A stretch of DNA of 64,000 nt from Cherax quadricarinatus. Its lineage: Eukaryota > Arthropoda > Malacostraca > Decapoda > Parastacidae. Under the pieces are notes generated by a model that worked only from the letters and a program-made list of their open reading frames with translations, searched no databases and was not told where the DNA came from. The stretch is from NCBI RefSeq assembly GCF_038502225.1, contig NC_091292.1, positions 49,390,709 to 49,454,708 on the forward strand, given 5' to 3'. The position numbers and the translations under genes are program-made. Shown in pieces: positions 21,401 to 31,569 of the stretch. Within the stretch, counting starts at the first letter, position 1, and each line of letters begins with the position of its first letter.

Positions 21401-21500
21401 NNNNNNNNNNNNNNNNNNNNNNNNNNNNNNNNNNNNNNNNNNNNNNNNNNNNNNNNNNNNNNNNNNNNNNNNNNNNNNNNNNNNNNNNNNNNNNNNNNNN
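21401..21500. other. Assembly gap of 100 N
   Basis: Exactly 100 N, the usual placeholder for a gap of unknown size. It sits at the edge of the 13-bp minisatellite, so the array probably collapsed or could not be spanned. Confidence 0.98.
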
Positions 21501-21886
21501 ACTCACAGCCAGATCCCCAAATGAACCGATAAACCCTACGCAACAATTTAAGGGATACATGGCCACCACAATGAAAAGCAGGGGTGTCACTAGCACGTTA
21601 AGAGACCATACAATAAGTGTCAGGGGCCCGAGACTGTTCAACTGCCTCCCAGCACACATAAGGGGGATTACCAACAGACCCCTGGCAGTCTTCAAGCTGG
21701 CACTGGACAAGCACCTAAAGTCAGTTCCGGATCAGCCGGGCTGTGGCTCGTACGTTGGTTTGCGTGCAGCCAGCAGCAACAGCCTGGTTGATCAGGCTCT
21801 GATCCACCAGGAGGCCTGGTCACAGACCGGGCCGCGGGGGCGTTGACCCCCGGAACTCTCTCCAGGTAAACTCCAGGTAAACCACA
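21501..21886 (+). mobile_element. 3' end of another CR1-like LINE
   Basis: An open frame at 21559-21846 reads TLRDHTISVRGPRLFNCLPA, HIRGI, PLAVFKLALDKHLKSVPDQP, LVDQALIHQEAW. The motif around RGPRLFNCLP and the F-K-L-DK-L pattern is the extreme C-terminus of LINE ORF2 proteins. It is followed by a short 3' tail with two direct copies of CTCCAGGTAAA (21860-21885), a typical LINE terminal repeat. The upstream part is lost in the gap. It abuts the 3'-truncated minus-strand LINE. Confidence 0.65.
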
Positions 21887-24227
21887 TGCCTTAATTTACT
21901 ATATAAGAGTACGTTTGTCGCAATTACTCTTTGGTGCAACGTGAGATTTGAAGACCTCAGTCCTCCTAATCTTTTTAACACACTGTCCACGGCCGTCACC
22001 GAGTTCACCTCACGTGCCACCAACGGATCACAAACATACACAATCCCACATATCTCAAGTTGGTCCACCACGCTCCACCTTCCCCTCATGCCCCCACTCA
22101 TTTGGTCCCAGTTTCCCATGGCCATGAACTTAGTCTTCGTAGCATTAATTCTCATCCCTGTCACCTCTCCAAACACGTCCACGATTCCTTCCACCTGCTG
22201 CAAGTCTACACCTCCTCCTACCAAGACCGATGTATCATCTACGTAACCTGCAATACCAGGCCACCCATCGCTCTCATAACCCCCCAAACCCCCCAAAACT
22301 CTATCCCACACCGCCCTATAAAAAGGATCTTGAAAACATGCAAACAATAATTGTGAAAGGGGACAACCTTGCCTCAAACCCCGACCCATCTGAACAGGCA
22401 CACCTAACTTTCCATTGACCTGCACACGCATAGTCGCCCCTTTGTATGAAGTCTGTGCCCAAGAGATGATTTCATTCCCAAAACCCTGCCAACACATAAA
22501 CTGCCACAAAGCTCCTCTTTCTACACTATCATATGCCGTAGCCCAATCCAAAGTTAAAATCCCTCCCCCCACAACCGACACCTGTCGCCTTTCTATGAAA
22601 CCACGAATCATCACATGACCTTCAAATATGAACCTGCATGGTATTCCGTATTGTTCCCGCACATAAGTGAAATGGCCCTATAATCCAGAACTGTTGATCG
22701 ATCCCCTTTTGGCACCAGTACCACCACTGCCGTCCGTTGCAATTCTTCCATAACCCCGTTAGTCTTTAAGATGTTAAACAACCGTACCAAAAAAGCTCTC
22801 ATCACACCCCAGTTCGTTACATAGAAGTCACTTGGGAGCCCATCAATGCCAGGTGATTTACCTAAGCTCACCCCAGCCAGAGCCTGCCATATTTTGCACT
22901 CCGAAATAGGCCCTCCCAGTGCTTCTCTGTCTTGCATACTAAGCCCACACTGCATGTTATTACCAATTTCCTGTAGTTCTATATTACTTATCCCAACGCT
23001 TGTCACGTAGGTCTTAAACCACACGTCTATATACCCACTCATGCCCTCCATCATCACCAAAACTTGGCCCTCGTGATAGCCTTCTCTCTCTGCGTGCACT
23101 GTTAGCCCCATCATTTCCGTCGCTACTCTCCACTGCCTCTGTTCCCTCAACACACATGCCGAAGGCCGATCCCCATAGAGAACCTCCTCCAACTCTCCCG
23201 CCACCCGAGCATCATCAAAACGATCATTATGCAAGCCCTTTATACGTTCCTTTAAATCCTCAATTTCCTCTACATTGTATCGTGCACCATCAACCACATA
23301 ACAATCACATAACTGTCCTTCCAAATACCCCTGAAGCCCGTACAACATTTGATTATTTTCCCGCCCTCGCCGAACATAAAAATCCCGGATACGTGTCTTA
23401 GCCACCATATCCCACCACCGAACCAAGTCACCATCCCCAGGTGCCTCCGCCCACAAACCCTCCCACAAAGTCGCAAATGATTGGCTGCTCTCATCCCCTT
23501 TCAACAATTTAACATTCAATTTCCAATAACTACGACTCCTTCTAGGTAATCCCTCCCACCCTACGTCCACAAGAACCCCTCTATGATCGGAAAACACCAC
23601 ATCCACGATATGCACGCTCATAACTGCGACAGTACACTGTACATACACTCTATCAAGTCCCGCCGCATACCCACAATGTACAAAAGTATGCTCAACCTCA
23701 CCCCCCACCACATCCATTAATCCCACCCCAGTCAATAAATCCCCCAACACCCCAGAAAAGTGTCCACTTCCCCGGGGTTCAACATCCCTATGCCGGATCA
23801 TGCAATTCCAATCCCCTCCTATGAGCGCCACTTCAGGGAGTCACCGCAAATAGTAAATTAATACCTCCTTCACAAAGGTAGTTTTTACACGCCCATCATT
23901 CTCTGCTGGACCGTACACGCACACGAAGGCAGCCTTCACCCTGCCCCATAGACCTTCCACCCTTATTACCCTCCCCTCCCCACCCTCACAATGCTTCACA
24001 ACAAACGGGCTAGTCTCCCTGATCATGATGGCAACACCACCTTTCAACCGTATAGCATTCTCCACATACACATCATGCCCTTTTATCCGCAGCTCGCTTC
24101 CTAATTTATGATTGTGTTCCTGTACGAACATGTCAACATTATTATGCACTAATAATTCTCTGAACCATTCAGGCTTTCGCACACTCCTCAAACCATTAAT
24201 ATTTATTGTCAGACACTTGAATTGGTC
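21887..24227 (-). pseudogene. Tx1-like ORF2 remnant (endonuclease-RT)
   Basis: Homologous to 34257-37220. The start ATG is changed (CLTINING here, CMSVNVNG in the intact copy). Endonuclease pieces: FVQEHNH, RLKGGVAIMIRETSPFV, GGDWN, and the SDH motif as FSDHRGV. An in-frame TGA (23841-23843 on plus) sits just before GGDWN. The RT reads LGKSPGIDGLPSDFY, YRAISLMC, then a deletion of roughly 20 codons plus a frameshift near 22620-22660, then LDWATAYDSVERG, GLRQGCPLSQLLFACFQDPF and GYVDDTSVLV. The catalytic YVDD survives but the frame does not. Confidence 0.85.
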
Positions 24228-25022
24228 AGTGGGGGTTTTTCTCTCGATACTGAATGTTTCTCACCGAATCTTTTGTTCCAACCCTTTTCAACCCCCCCCC
24301 CTTTTGAAGCATTTTTGACCAACCCCTGAGCTTGAGGTCCACAGGCCCCTCTCTGTGCCACATCCGCCCAGGTTTTTTTCCCTGATCGCTGGGCTGGCAT
24401 CAGCACTTCCTCTGAGTCTGAAAGCGCAGCAGAGAGCTTTCGTGTTACACTTTCCACCTACATATCTTCATCCACAGAGCAGTCCTGGTGGATTACCACC
24501 TCCACCGTATGTTTCAGCAAGGCGTCAGGGACGCCCACGACCAACTGCTCTTCGTGTCCAGCGTCCACCTTCGCAGCTGGTCCCAGCTTTAGGGATGGGT
24601 CCGTAGCAGGACTCATACTCCTCTCTGTAAATAATTCATCCAGCACAGAGGCAATGGATTCCTCTACGTCGTTGTTATGCACATCTTGCAGAGCCGGGCC
24701 TTCTACTGGTTTCGCCTCCAAAGAAGGAGACACTTCCAGGAGTGTGGCACACACTGTTTCCGCCGACCTCTCAACCTCTTCGCTCCATGACAATCCTGAT
24801 GGTATCACCGGCACACAAGGCACATCTTGCCCCACAGCTTCCTCCTCAACGTCAGTGCTTTGTTCCCCAACCTTGGCACCTCGTCGTCGTTCACACTGTA
24901 CCGTCATATGATCATGTGCACCGCACAACCTGCAAGTGCGGTGTTGCCCTGCATATGACACCATTACCTGAGTTCTAAAGTCTTGGAAGATCACGTAAGA
25001 AGGGATTGGGTGCTGTAATGTC

Positions 25023-25036
25023 ATCTTTACAGAAAA
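25023..25036 (+). repeat. Target-site duplication, left copy
   Basis: ATCTTTACAGAAAA, identical to 25524-25537. In the minus direction it encodes the FSVK segment of the interrupted Tx1-like ORF1. Confidence 0.9.
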
Positions 25037-25523
25037 AACCATACCACAGGCGGGATTGAACCCGCGGTCAGAGAGTCTCAAAACTACAGACCGTCGCGTT
25101 AGCCACTGGACCAGCTAGCCACAATAAGATTCGTCCAACTAGGTATGTTTCTACACCATAGGAAGGTTAGCATAGACACCACTGTGACCACAAATGCAAG
25201 TTTTTACAGACAAATCTCCAGCTAGCGTGGCCGTGATGAACTCTAGCTCAAGTCCCCTCAATGCCGTCAACATGACTACGTCATGATGACACGGCCACGC
25301 TAGCTGGAGATTCGTCTGTAAAAACTTGCAATTGTGGTCACAGTGGTGCCTATGCTAACCTTCCTATGGTGTAGAAATATACCTAGTTGGACGAATCTTA
25401 TTGTGGCTAGCTGGTCCAGTGGCTAACGTGATGGTCTGGAGTTTTGAGACTCTCTGACCGCGGGTTCAATCCCGCCCATGATATGGTTTGTTTGCAATCA
25501 TGTCATTACGATTTCGTGAGTCA
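25037..25523 (+). mobile_element. Palindromic tRNA-derived SINE (foldback), 487 bp
   Basis: Two arms of about 200 bp (25037-25236 and 25289-25488) are nearly perfect inverted copies around a ~50-bp spacer. Each arm carries a tRNA-like module near its outer end: minus at 25051-25122, plus at 25403-25476. A box: TAGCTGGTCCAGTGG; B box: GGTTCAATCC. The right arm alone continues with a 35-bp tail (25489-25523, contains ATTACGATTTCGTGAGTCA). The whole unit is flanked by a 14-bp target duplication. An RNA copy would fold into a long hairpin. Confidence 0.8.
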
Positions 25524-25537
25524 ATCTTTACAGAAAA
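25524..25537 (+). repeat. Target-site duplication, right copy
   Basis: ATCTTTACAGAAAA, identical to 25023-25036. A 14-bp duplication is the size expected of LINE-driven target-primed insertion and not of most DNA transposons. Confidence 0.9.
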
Positions 25538-26395
25538 CGTACCTTCTGGTATTCTTGCATATGGCCTGTCTGTCCACCTCCCTGCTGTAGCCATGTGTAT
25601 GGTGCCATAATTCCCCAGTACAGCTCTAATGTCAGACACATCAGCCTCAAAGGGCACATTCCTGACCTTTACCCATGTGTAATAGCGGGAGACGTCATGT
25701 AGCTTGACTGACACTGCGGGGTTAACCACTAGATTAACCTCCTGGAACTTGTCGACCACCTCCTCGTAAACATGAGCCGAGCAGAACTTCACAAAGATCC
25801 GTGATATGCTATTCATTGCCACACCGCACAAGTCTTCATTGGCAATACCATAGGTATCACGAATTATCGCAGGCAATAGTAGCTCCGTCGATGGTCCAAG
25901 CATGGCCCCGCGCGTCAATTCAATACACACAGTATTGACGCGGCGCCTTGCCATCATGTTGTGAAAATGAAAACTGACACCGGTCAACTATAGGGGGCAG
26001 TTCAATTCAATTCAAGTTTATTCTCTATAAGGGTTACAATGTGGGGTTTACAGGTTTTGGGTATTGTGTGGTTTACATGTTATAAAATACTAATTACAGA
26101 GGGGGCCACTAGGACACCTAGCATGGCTAGGCATTTCGAGCAGACTTAGATTAATTCTTAACATTAAATCCTTACAGATTATGGTATTAAGGCTAAGTGA
26201 CTACATCATAATTTGTGAGTTTAGCAATGTGAATGCTTTTGTTTTGGCACAATACAAAGTGTCTATATTGGAGTATCATAGGCAAACTTATGACTAGTTA
26301 GGATTTATTATTTTAAGATTAAGATTAGTATTTCTGGGTTTATAGTCAGTGGGTGAGTGAGTGTAATTGTGAACCACCAGGTGGTTATCATGTAG

Positions 26396-29356
26396 TTAGT
26401 TGTCGGGGTGGATCAGGGAGATAAGATGTTTTCTAACTGTAGTTTTGAAAGTGATGAATGTGTCTGCAGTTCTAGAGTTTTCAGGTAGGGTGTTCCAGAT
26501 TTTAGGTCCTTTGAAATACATTGAATTTTTGTAAAGGTTTAGTCGAACACGGGGAATGTCATAGAGATGTTTGTGTCTGGTGTTATGCCTGTGGATCCTG
26601 TCACAACTATCAAGAAAGCATTTTAGGTCAAGGTTAATATTGGAATTTAAGGTCCTGTAGATATAGATTGCACAGTAGTAAGTGTGGATGTTCTGAACAG
26701 GGAGTAAGTTTAGATCTATGAAGAGTGGGGGGGGGTGTGTTGCCAGGGATGGGATTTAGTGATTATTCTTACTGCGGCTTTTTGTTGGGTTATTATTGGC
26801 TTTAGGTGTGTTGCTGCAGTTGAACCCCAAGCACAGATAGCATAGGTGAGGTATGGATATATAAGTGAATGGTATAGTGTGAGAAGGGCAGTTTGCGGCA
26901 CGTAGTATCGTATCTTGGAGAGGATCCCCACCGTTTTGGATACTTTTTTTGTTATGTGTTGGATATGGGTGCTGAAATTTAGGTTGTTGTCGAGGTATAG
27001 GCCAAGGAATTTGCCCTCATTATGTCTGGCAATTAGAGTGTTGTCGATCTTAATGTTAAGTTGCGCAACACCTGCTCTGCTACCAAACATAATATAGTAG
27101 GTTTTGCCAGTGTTAAGTGTAAGTTTATTGGCTGTCATCCAAGTCGATATTTTGAGCAGCTCCTCGTTAACAATGGTGTTGAGGGTGGCAAGATTAGGGT
27201 GGGAGATGACATAAGTCGTGTCGTCAGCAAAGAGAATGGGTTTCAGGTGTTGGGATATGTTTGGAAGATCATTGATGTAAATGAGGAAGAGCAGGGGTCC
27301 AAGGACACTTCCCTGCGGAACTCCAGTATCAAGTGGCCGTATTGATGAGGCTGTGTCTTTAATGGTGACATACTGATACCTATTAGAAAGGTAGGATTTA
27401 AAATATGCAAGCGCATGGCCTCTTATACCATAGTGGTCAAGTTTGTGGAGTAGGATGCCGTGGTCTACTGTGTCAAACGCTTTTCTTAGGTCAATAAAAA
27501 TTCCTAGCGGATATTCCTTATTTTCCAATGCTGTGTAAAGCAGGTCTAGCATTTTTATAATTGCATCATTAGTGCTTTTATTTTTCCTGAATCCAAATTG
27601 GCAGGGGTTGAGTATGTTTTGTGACGTTATAAATGAATATAGTCTCCTGTGCACGAGTTTCTCGAAGATTTTGGATAGCAATGGTAAGTTTGATATTGGC
27701 CTATAGTTGTTTACGTCTGTAGGGTCACCACCTTTATGTATTGGTGTAACCCTTGCTGTCTTGAGTAGTGTCGGGAAAGTGCTAGTTTCTAGTGACTTGT
27801 TAAAAAGTAATGTAATAGCATGCGAAAGGACATGGGCCGCTCGCTTGTACAATAATGGTGGGACGTGAGACAGATTCCCCGAGTTATTTTTAAGTGACTT
27901 TATGATCGCGGTGACTTCCGTGGGCTCAGTTGGTACAAGATAGAAGGAATTTGGGAAATTCCCATCTAGGTAGTCCCCGGCACGGGCATTGGTACGTGGG
28001 ATTTTACTGGCGAGATTAGATCCTATGTTTGAGAAGAAGTCGTTTATCTTGTTAGCTGTATCAGTGGGATGCAGTGGTGTTTCATGAGGTTTAGTTAGAA
28101 CAATATTCTTGTTTTTTTTTCAGTTTGTGGGTCCCCAGAATCTGGGAAAGTGTTTTCCAGGTCTTTTTTATATCTCCTCTTGTGTCAGTGAATCTGCTGG
28201 AGTAGTACAGTTGTTTGGCTTTCTTTATTAATTTGGTGAGAACTGTTGAATATTGTTTAAGAATATCTTTGTGTATTAAGCCCTGTCTATATTGCTTTTC
28301 ATATTGGTGTTTCTTATCAATGGATTTCAGAATGCTGCTGGTTAGCCATGGGCAACCAAGCCGTTTATTCGTGATCTGTTTCGTTTTTATAGGACAATGT
28401 TTGTTGTATAGTCTAAGTATTTTGTTAAGAAAAATGTCTGTCCAATCGTCAATACCATTGGCATTGGAGAATTCTGTAGGCCAGTCAACAGTCTCTAGGT
28501 CTGCTGTGAAATTCCTTATTGAGGCCTCGTCATGGAGTCTAAATGAAACTTTGTTGTATTCGAGTGGTGGCTTACTAATGTTTGTTAAGAGGAAGGTTGG
28601 GTAGTGGTCAGTAGTGCTGTCTGTGATTATCCCTGATTTAAGGGGGGCTAGTATATTGGTCCATATGTGGTCTATTATGGTTGCACTTGTCTCAGTCAGC
28701 CTGGTTGGTTTAGTTATTGTTGGTATGAGAAGTGTGTTGTTCATATTGTTGATGAAATCAGTTACAGTCTGATCATCTGGTAGGCCAAGGTTGATATTGA
28801 AGTCTCCAGCTAAGAGAAGGTGGTGCTTGTTCATTTGTCTGTTTGTTATTAGTGACTTTAGATTCTCACTGAAGTTTGGGATGTTTGTGTGGGGTATCCG
28901 GTATATGGCACCGATTGTTATAGGCGTCTTGAGGTTTTTTACAGTAAAATTAGCAAAAATGTATTCCCCATATTCATCACTAAAGCAATTAGTGCTAATA
29001 CAAGATAGTTGGTTAGAGTAATAGATTGCAGTACCACCCCCAACTTGGTATGGTCTGCAGTTGTGGATTGCTGTGTATCCTGGTAGTGGGTAGATATCAA
29101 TTGTGTCCTGCTTAAGCCAGGTCTCAGTAAGAATAATGCAGGAGAAGGGTGTCTTTAGTGACTCAAGGAGTGCCAGGAGGTCATCATAGTGTTTGCTTAA
29201 GGACCTGATGTTGTAGTTAAGAACTGATAGACTTTGAGCAGTGTTCAGGATAGTGCTGGCTTGTGATGCTGTGTAATAAAGGCAGTTACTTTCCAATAAG
29301 TTTTGATTGTGTGTTAGATTATGGAGGTTTAGATCAGGGTCAACGTGATCATTCAT
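26396..29356 (-). pseudogene. Daphne-like ORF2 (endonuclease-RT) with two homopolymer frameshifts
   Basis: ATG at 29356. Endonuclease: LNYNIRSLSKHYDDLLALLE, LTETWLKQD, AGDFNINLG, IDHIWTN, STTDHYPTF. RT: YRPISNLPLLSKIFEKLV, CQFGFRKNKSTNDAI, FIDLRKAFDTVDH, TGVPQGSVLGPLLFLIYIND, LFADDTTYV, EGKFLGLYLD. The frame shifts at a 9-base run (T9 on plus, 28112-28120) between the endonuclease and RT. It shifts again at a G9 run (26727-26735), after which the C-terminal block (LFIDLNLLPVQNIHTYYCA, YFKGPKIWNTLP) continues to a TAA at 26396-26398. Everything else is open, giving about 986 codons, normal for the family. So the element is young, or the indels are sequence errors. Confidence 0.85.
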
Positions 29357-29504
29357 CTTTTAGGTTTAAATAGTGGTTGTTTATATCCTGTATTATGTGG
29401 TGAGTTCTAATACTGATTTCTGTAGTGGTGGGAGGTTTGGATAAGTATACCGCTAAAGCACTTTGGTCATATAGAGTATAGTCACTAATAAACATAATGA
29501 AATT

Positions 29505-29800
29505 GATATTGTCTATGTGTTGTGCTAGAATGAGCTAAAGTACATTGCACTAGGTATAAACTAATGAGCTAAAGTACAACTAGGTATAGTTAGTTTAGGT
29601 GTTGTCTATGTATTGAGCTAGAATGAAAAAAAAAAATTACAAGTGGCACCAGACTCACTCTTGTAATTGCACTAAGGTCTAATATAATGTCTATGTATTA
29701 GCTAGAATGAGCTAAAGTACAACTAGGTATAGTTAGTTTAGGTGTTGTCTATGTATTGAGCTAGAATGAGCTAAAGTACAACTAGGTATAAACTTATAAT
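29505..29800 (-). repeat. Short tandem/dispersed repeats in the LINE inter-ORF region
   Basis: The block GAGCTAAAGTACAACTAGGTATA (with ATGTATTGAGCTAGAATGAG) recurs about three to four times between 29505 and 29790, and AATTGCACTA-GGTCT recurs at about 29666 and 29830. The rest of 28,000-bp-flanking inter-ORF DNA (29357-30687) is AT-rich without ORFs; a small GTACACAG triplication sits at about 29982-30010. Confidence 0.6.
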
Positions 29801-30687
29801 ATAAAAATACAAATTAAAATGGTACTTGCAATTGCACTAGGGTCTGATATAGGTTGTTAACAAGATCAAGAGTATAACTAGATTTAAATTGACAAAATAA
29901 AATTCACAAATTAAAGTACCAAAAGAATAATAAGTAAAAAATAACAATGGCAATGACTTGGTTATAATATGATAGTAAGATGGTACACAGGTACACAGGT
30001 ACACAGGTACAAAGGATAATATAAAGGTTGGAGTTGAATATACAAACTTGAAAATTTGGCAACAAAATGTTATGAAAAGTATAAAATAATGATTAATGTA
30101 CAAAAGTAAAATTGACTGGTAGTAAATATGGTGTTTAATAAAATTTTAGTAAGTAATAATGATTACAAAAAAAGATTAATTAGAAAAAAAAAAGTGAAAA
30201 AGTAATGTTTATTTCAAGTGTTAAATTTTAAGAACAGTTATTTGGATGCAATATTGCACTGGTAGTTATACTAGAGGTTATTTGGCAGTACAAGGTATTT
30301 AAGAGTACTCTAAGATAGTAAATGTGGTATTAAAACAGGTTATGGTAATTAGACAAGTAATGGTAATTAAATGATGTCAAAAATGTTAAGAGTAAATTGT
30401 ACTGATAGTAAAAATGGTAATTAATTATTAATTTTAGTAAGTAATATCAATTAATAGTATTTAAAAAAATATGAGGTAGTAATATGGACAGAGAAAGTAT
30501 CAATTCAGCTAATATTTAAGCAAACAATAGTAAATAAGAAAATTACATAAGGTGACTTATGCTTACTAGTAAAATCACATAATGAGGTAGTTGATTATTT
30601 AATTACTAAGAGATTGTACTATGAAATTTGAACAATAATGGAGCAAAACATACACTACACTACGTAGGCTTTTAGGTTGGACATTGT

Positions 30688-31527
30688 TTAGTTATTCTCT
30701 GTAAGATTAGTATCCCTGAGAAATCGTGATAGATCATTCTCGTTCGTGATTGTGTACAGTTGACCTACATTTGTTTTCCTAACTAGAATTTTCCCATCCC
30801 GTGTGAAGCATTGGTGTATTGTGTCATTATTCTCCCGCTTAAGTTTTCTGACTCTATACAGGAGGTTCTGACGTTTTTTGGTAAGACACTCGTTTATGTA
30901 TACCTCTTTCTTTACTTTAATAGATGCAATTATTAAGTCTTTTTTCCTGTCATGTGAGTGGAATCTAAGCATAACACTTTTTCTACCATGGGATCCTAGT
31001 AACCTGGCTTCCTTTATTTCTGACTCTGGTACTGTAACTTTTGTTTGGTCCTTTATGATCTGGAGAGTAATTTCTTTACTGTTTGTTTGGTTCATATCAC
31101 TGGGAAAAAGTGGACTGTTAACTATTACTGCGTCCGATAGTTTATCTTGCTCAGTTTTATCTTCTTGGAGAGCAAAGTAGTCACTGAACTGGTTATCTAA
31201 GTTGTTCTTCCATTCTTTTACTGCTTCTTCAACCTTTGTATTAAGAGATATTATTTGTTCTGTATGGCTATCTATGACTGTTTGGATGGTCTTGCCATAG
31301 TTAGTCATTCCTGGTGTTGATAACTTTTGTTCAAGACTGAGGATTTTGTTCTCGAGTTGTGTCATCCTGGTGTCTTGTTTTGTTAGCGTCTCTCGAAGAT
31401 TCATATTTTCAATAACTAAGGTGGAGATGCATGACTTTAGGGTATCTGGATCGTTGGTCATACCTGAGAGACTACTTGGTAGGTTGAATCCGGGGAAGAG
31501 AGGGGTGGATGGGCTGGGGGCAGCCAT
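30688..31527 (-). CDS. Daphne-like LINE ORF1 protein
   Basis: 279 residues, ATG at 31527, no internal stop. Residues ~30-110 form a probable coiled coil (ENMNLRETLTKQDTRMTQLE, NKILSLEQKL). The C-terminal third (KEVYINECLTKKRQNLLYRV, RKLKREN, then DGKILVRKTNVGQLYTITNE) resembles the Baculo_FP_C-type domain found in many LINE and some retroviral-like ORF1 proteins. Its expected role is RNA binding and RNP assembly; this comes from the family and is not shown here. It lies about 1.3 kb upstream of ORF2. Confidence 0.8.
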   Translation of the reverse strand: MAAPSPSTPLFPGFNLPSSLSGMTNDPDTLKSCISTLVIENMNLRETLTKQDTRMTQLENKILSLEQKLSTPGMTNYGKTIQTVIDSHTEQIISLNTKVEEAVKEWKNNLDNQFSDYFALQEDKTEQDKLSDAVIVNSPLFPSDMNQTNSKEITLQIIKDQTKVTVPESEIKEARLLGSHGRKSVMLRFHSHDRKKDLIIASIKVKKEVYINECLTKKRQNLLYRVRKLKRENNDTIHQCFTRDGKILVRKTNVGQLYTITNENDLSRFLRDTNLTENN

Positions 31528-31569
31528 GTTTGTTGTTATTGTTGTGGTGTCGCCTTGAGCGGTGGTGAG

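Larger units (their letters stand above)
24209..25957 (-). pseudogene. Tx1-like ORF1 remnant split by a SINE
   Basis: It starts at MMARRRVNTVCIEL, matching the intact ORF1 at 32983. It has the RRM-like block YYTWVKVRNVPFEADVSDIR and, after the SINE, the CCHC knuckle CRLCGAHDHMTVQC. The frame is interrupted at PEGTFSVK by the 487-bp insertion at 25037-25523; the codons on either side join cleanly once the insertion and one target copy are ignored. An in-frame stop at 24458-24460 lies before the conserved C-terminal block (SDSEEVLMPAQRSGKK). Confidence 0.85.
21887..25985 (-). mobile_element. Broken Tx1/L1-like LINE, 3' truncated, interrupted by SINE
   Basis: A minus-strand relative of the intact element at 32983-38775. 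ORF1 starts at 25957 and ORF2 homology runs from about 24225 down to about 21890, where it ends within the RT C-terminal region (VIATNVLLYSK) and the 21501-21886 fragment begins. The 3' UTR and poly(A) are missing. It carries a SINE insertion, nonsense codons and a deletion. Confidence 0.85.

Noticed and set aside
19116..21710. 864-codon minus-strand open frame (HT-rich) and similar frames of 701 and 610 codons
   Set aside because: They are readings of the 13-bp minisatellite, equivalent in all frames, and one runs through the N gap. No domain, start context or unique sequence.
21559..21846. Independent 95-codon host gene
   Set aside because: The RGPRLFNCLP block and the terminal tandem tail identify it as a LINE ORF2 C-terminus.
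25051..25476. Two tRNA genes
   Set aside because: A and B boxes are present but the cloverleaf is poor, and both modules sit inside a palindromic insertion with a target duplication, so they are SINE heads.
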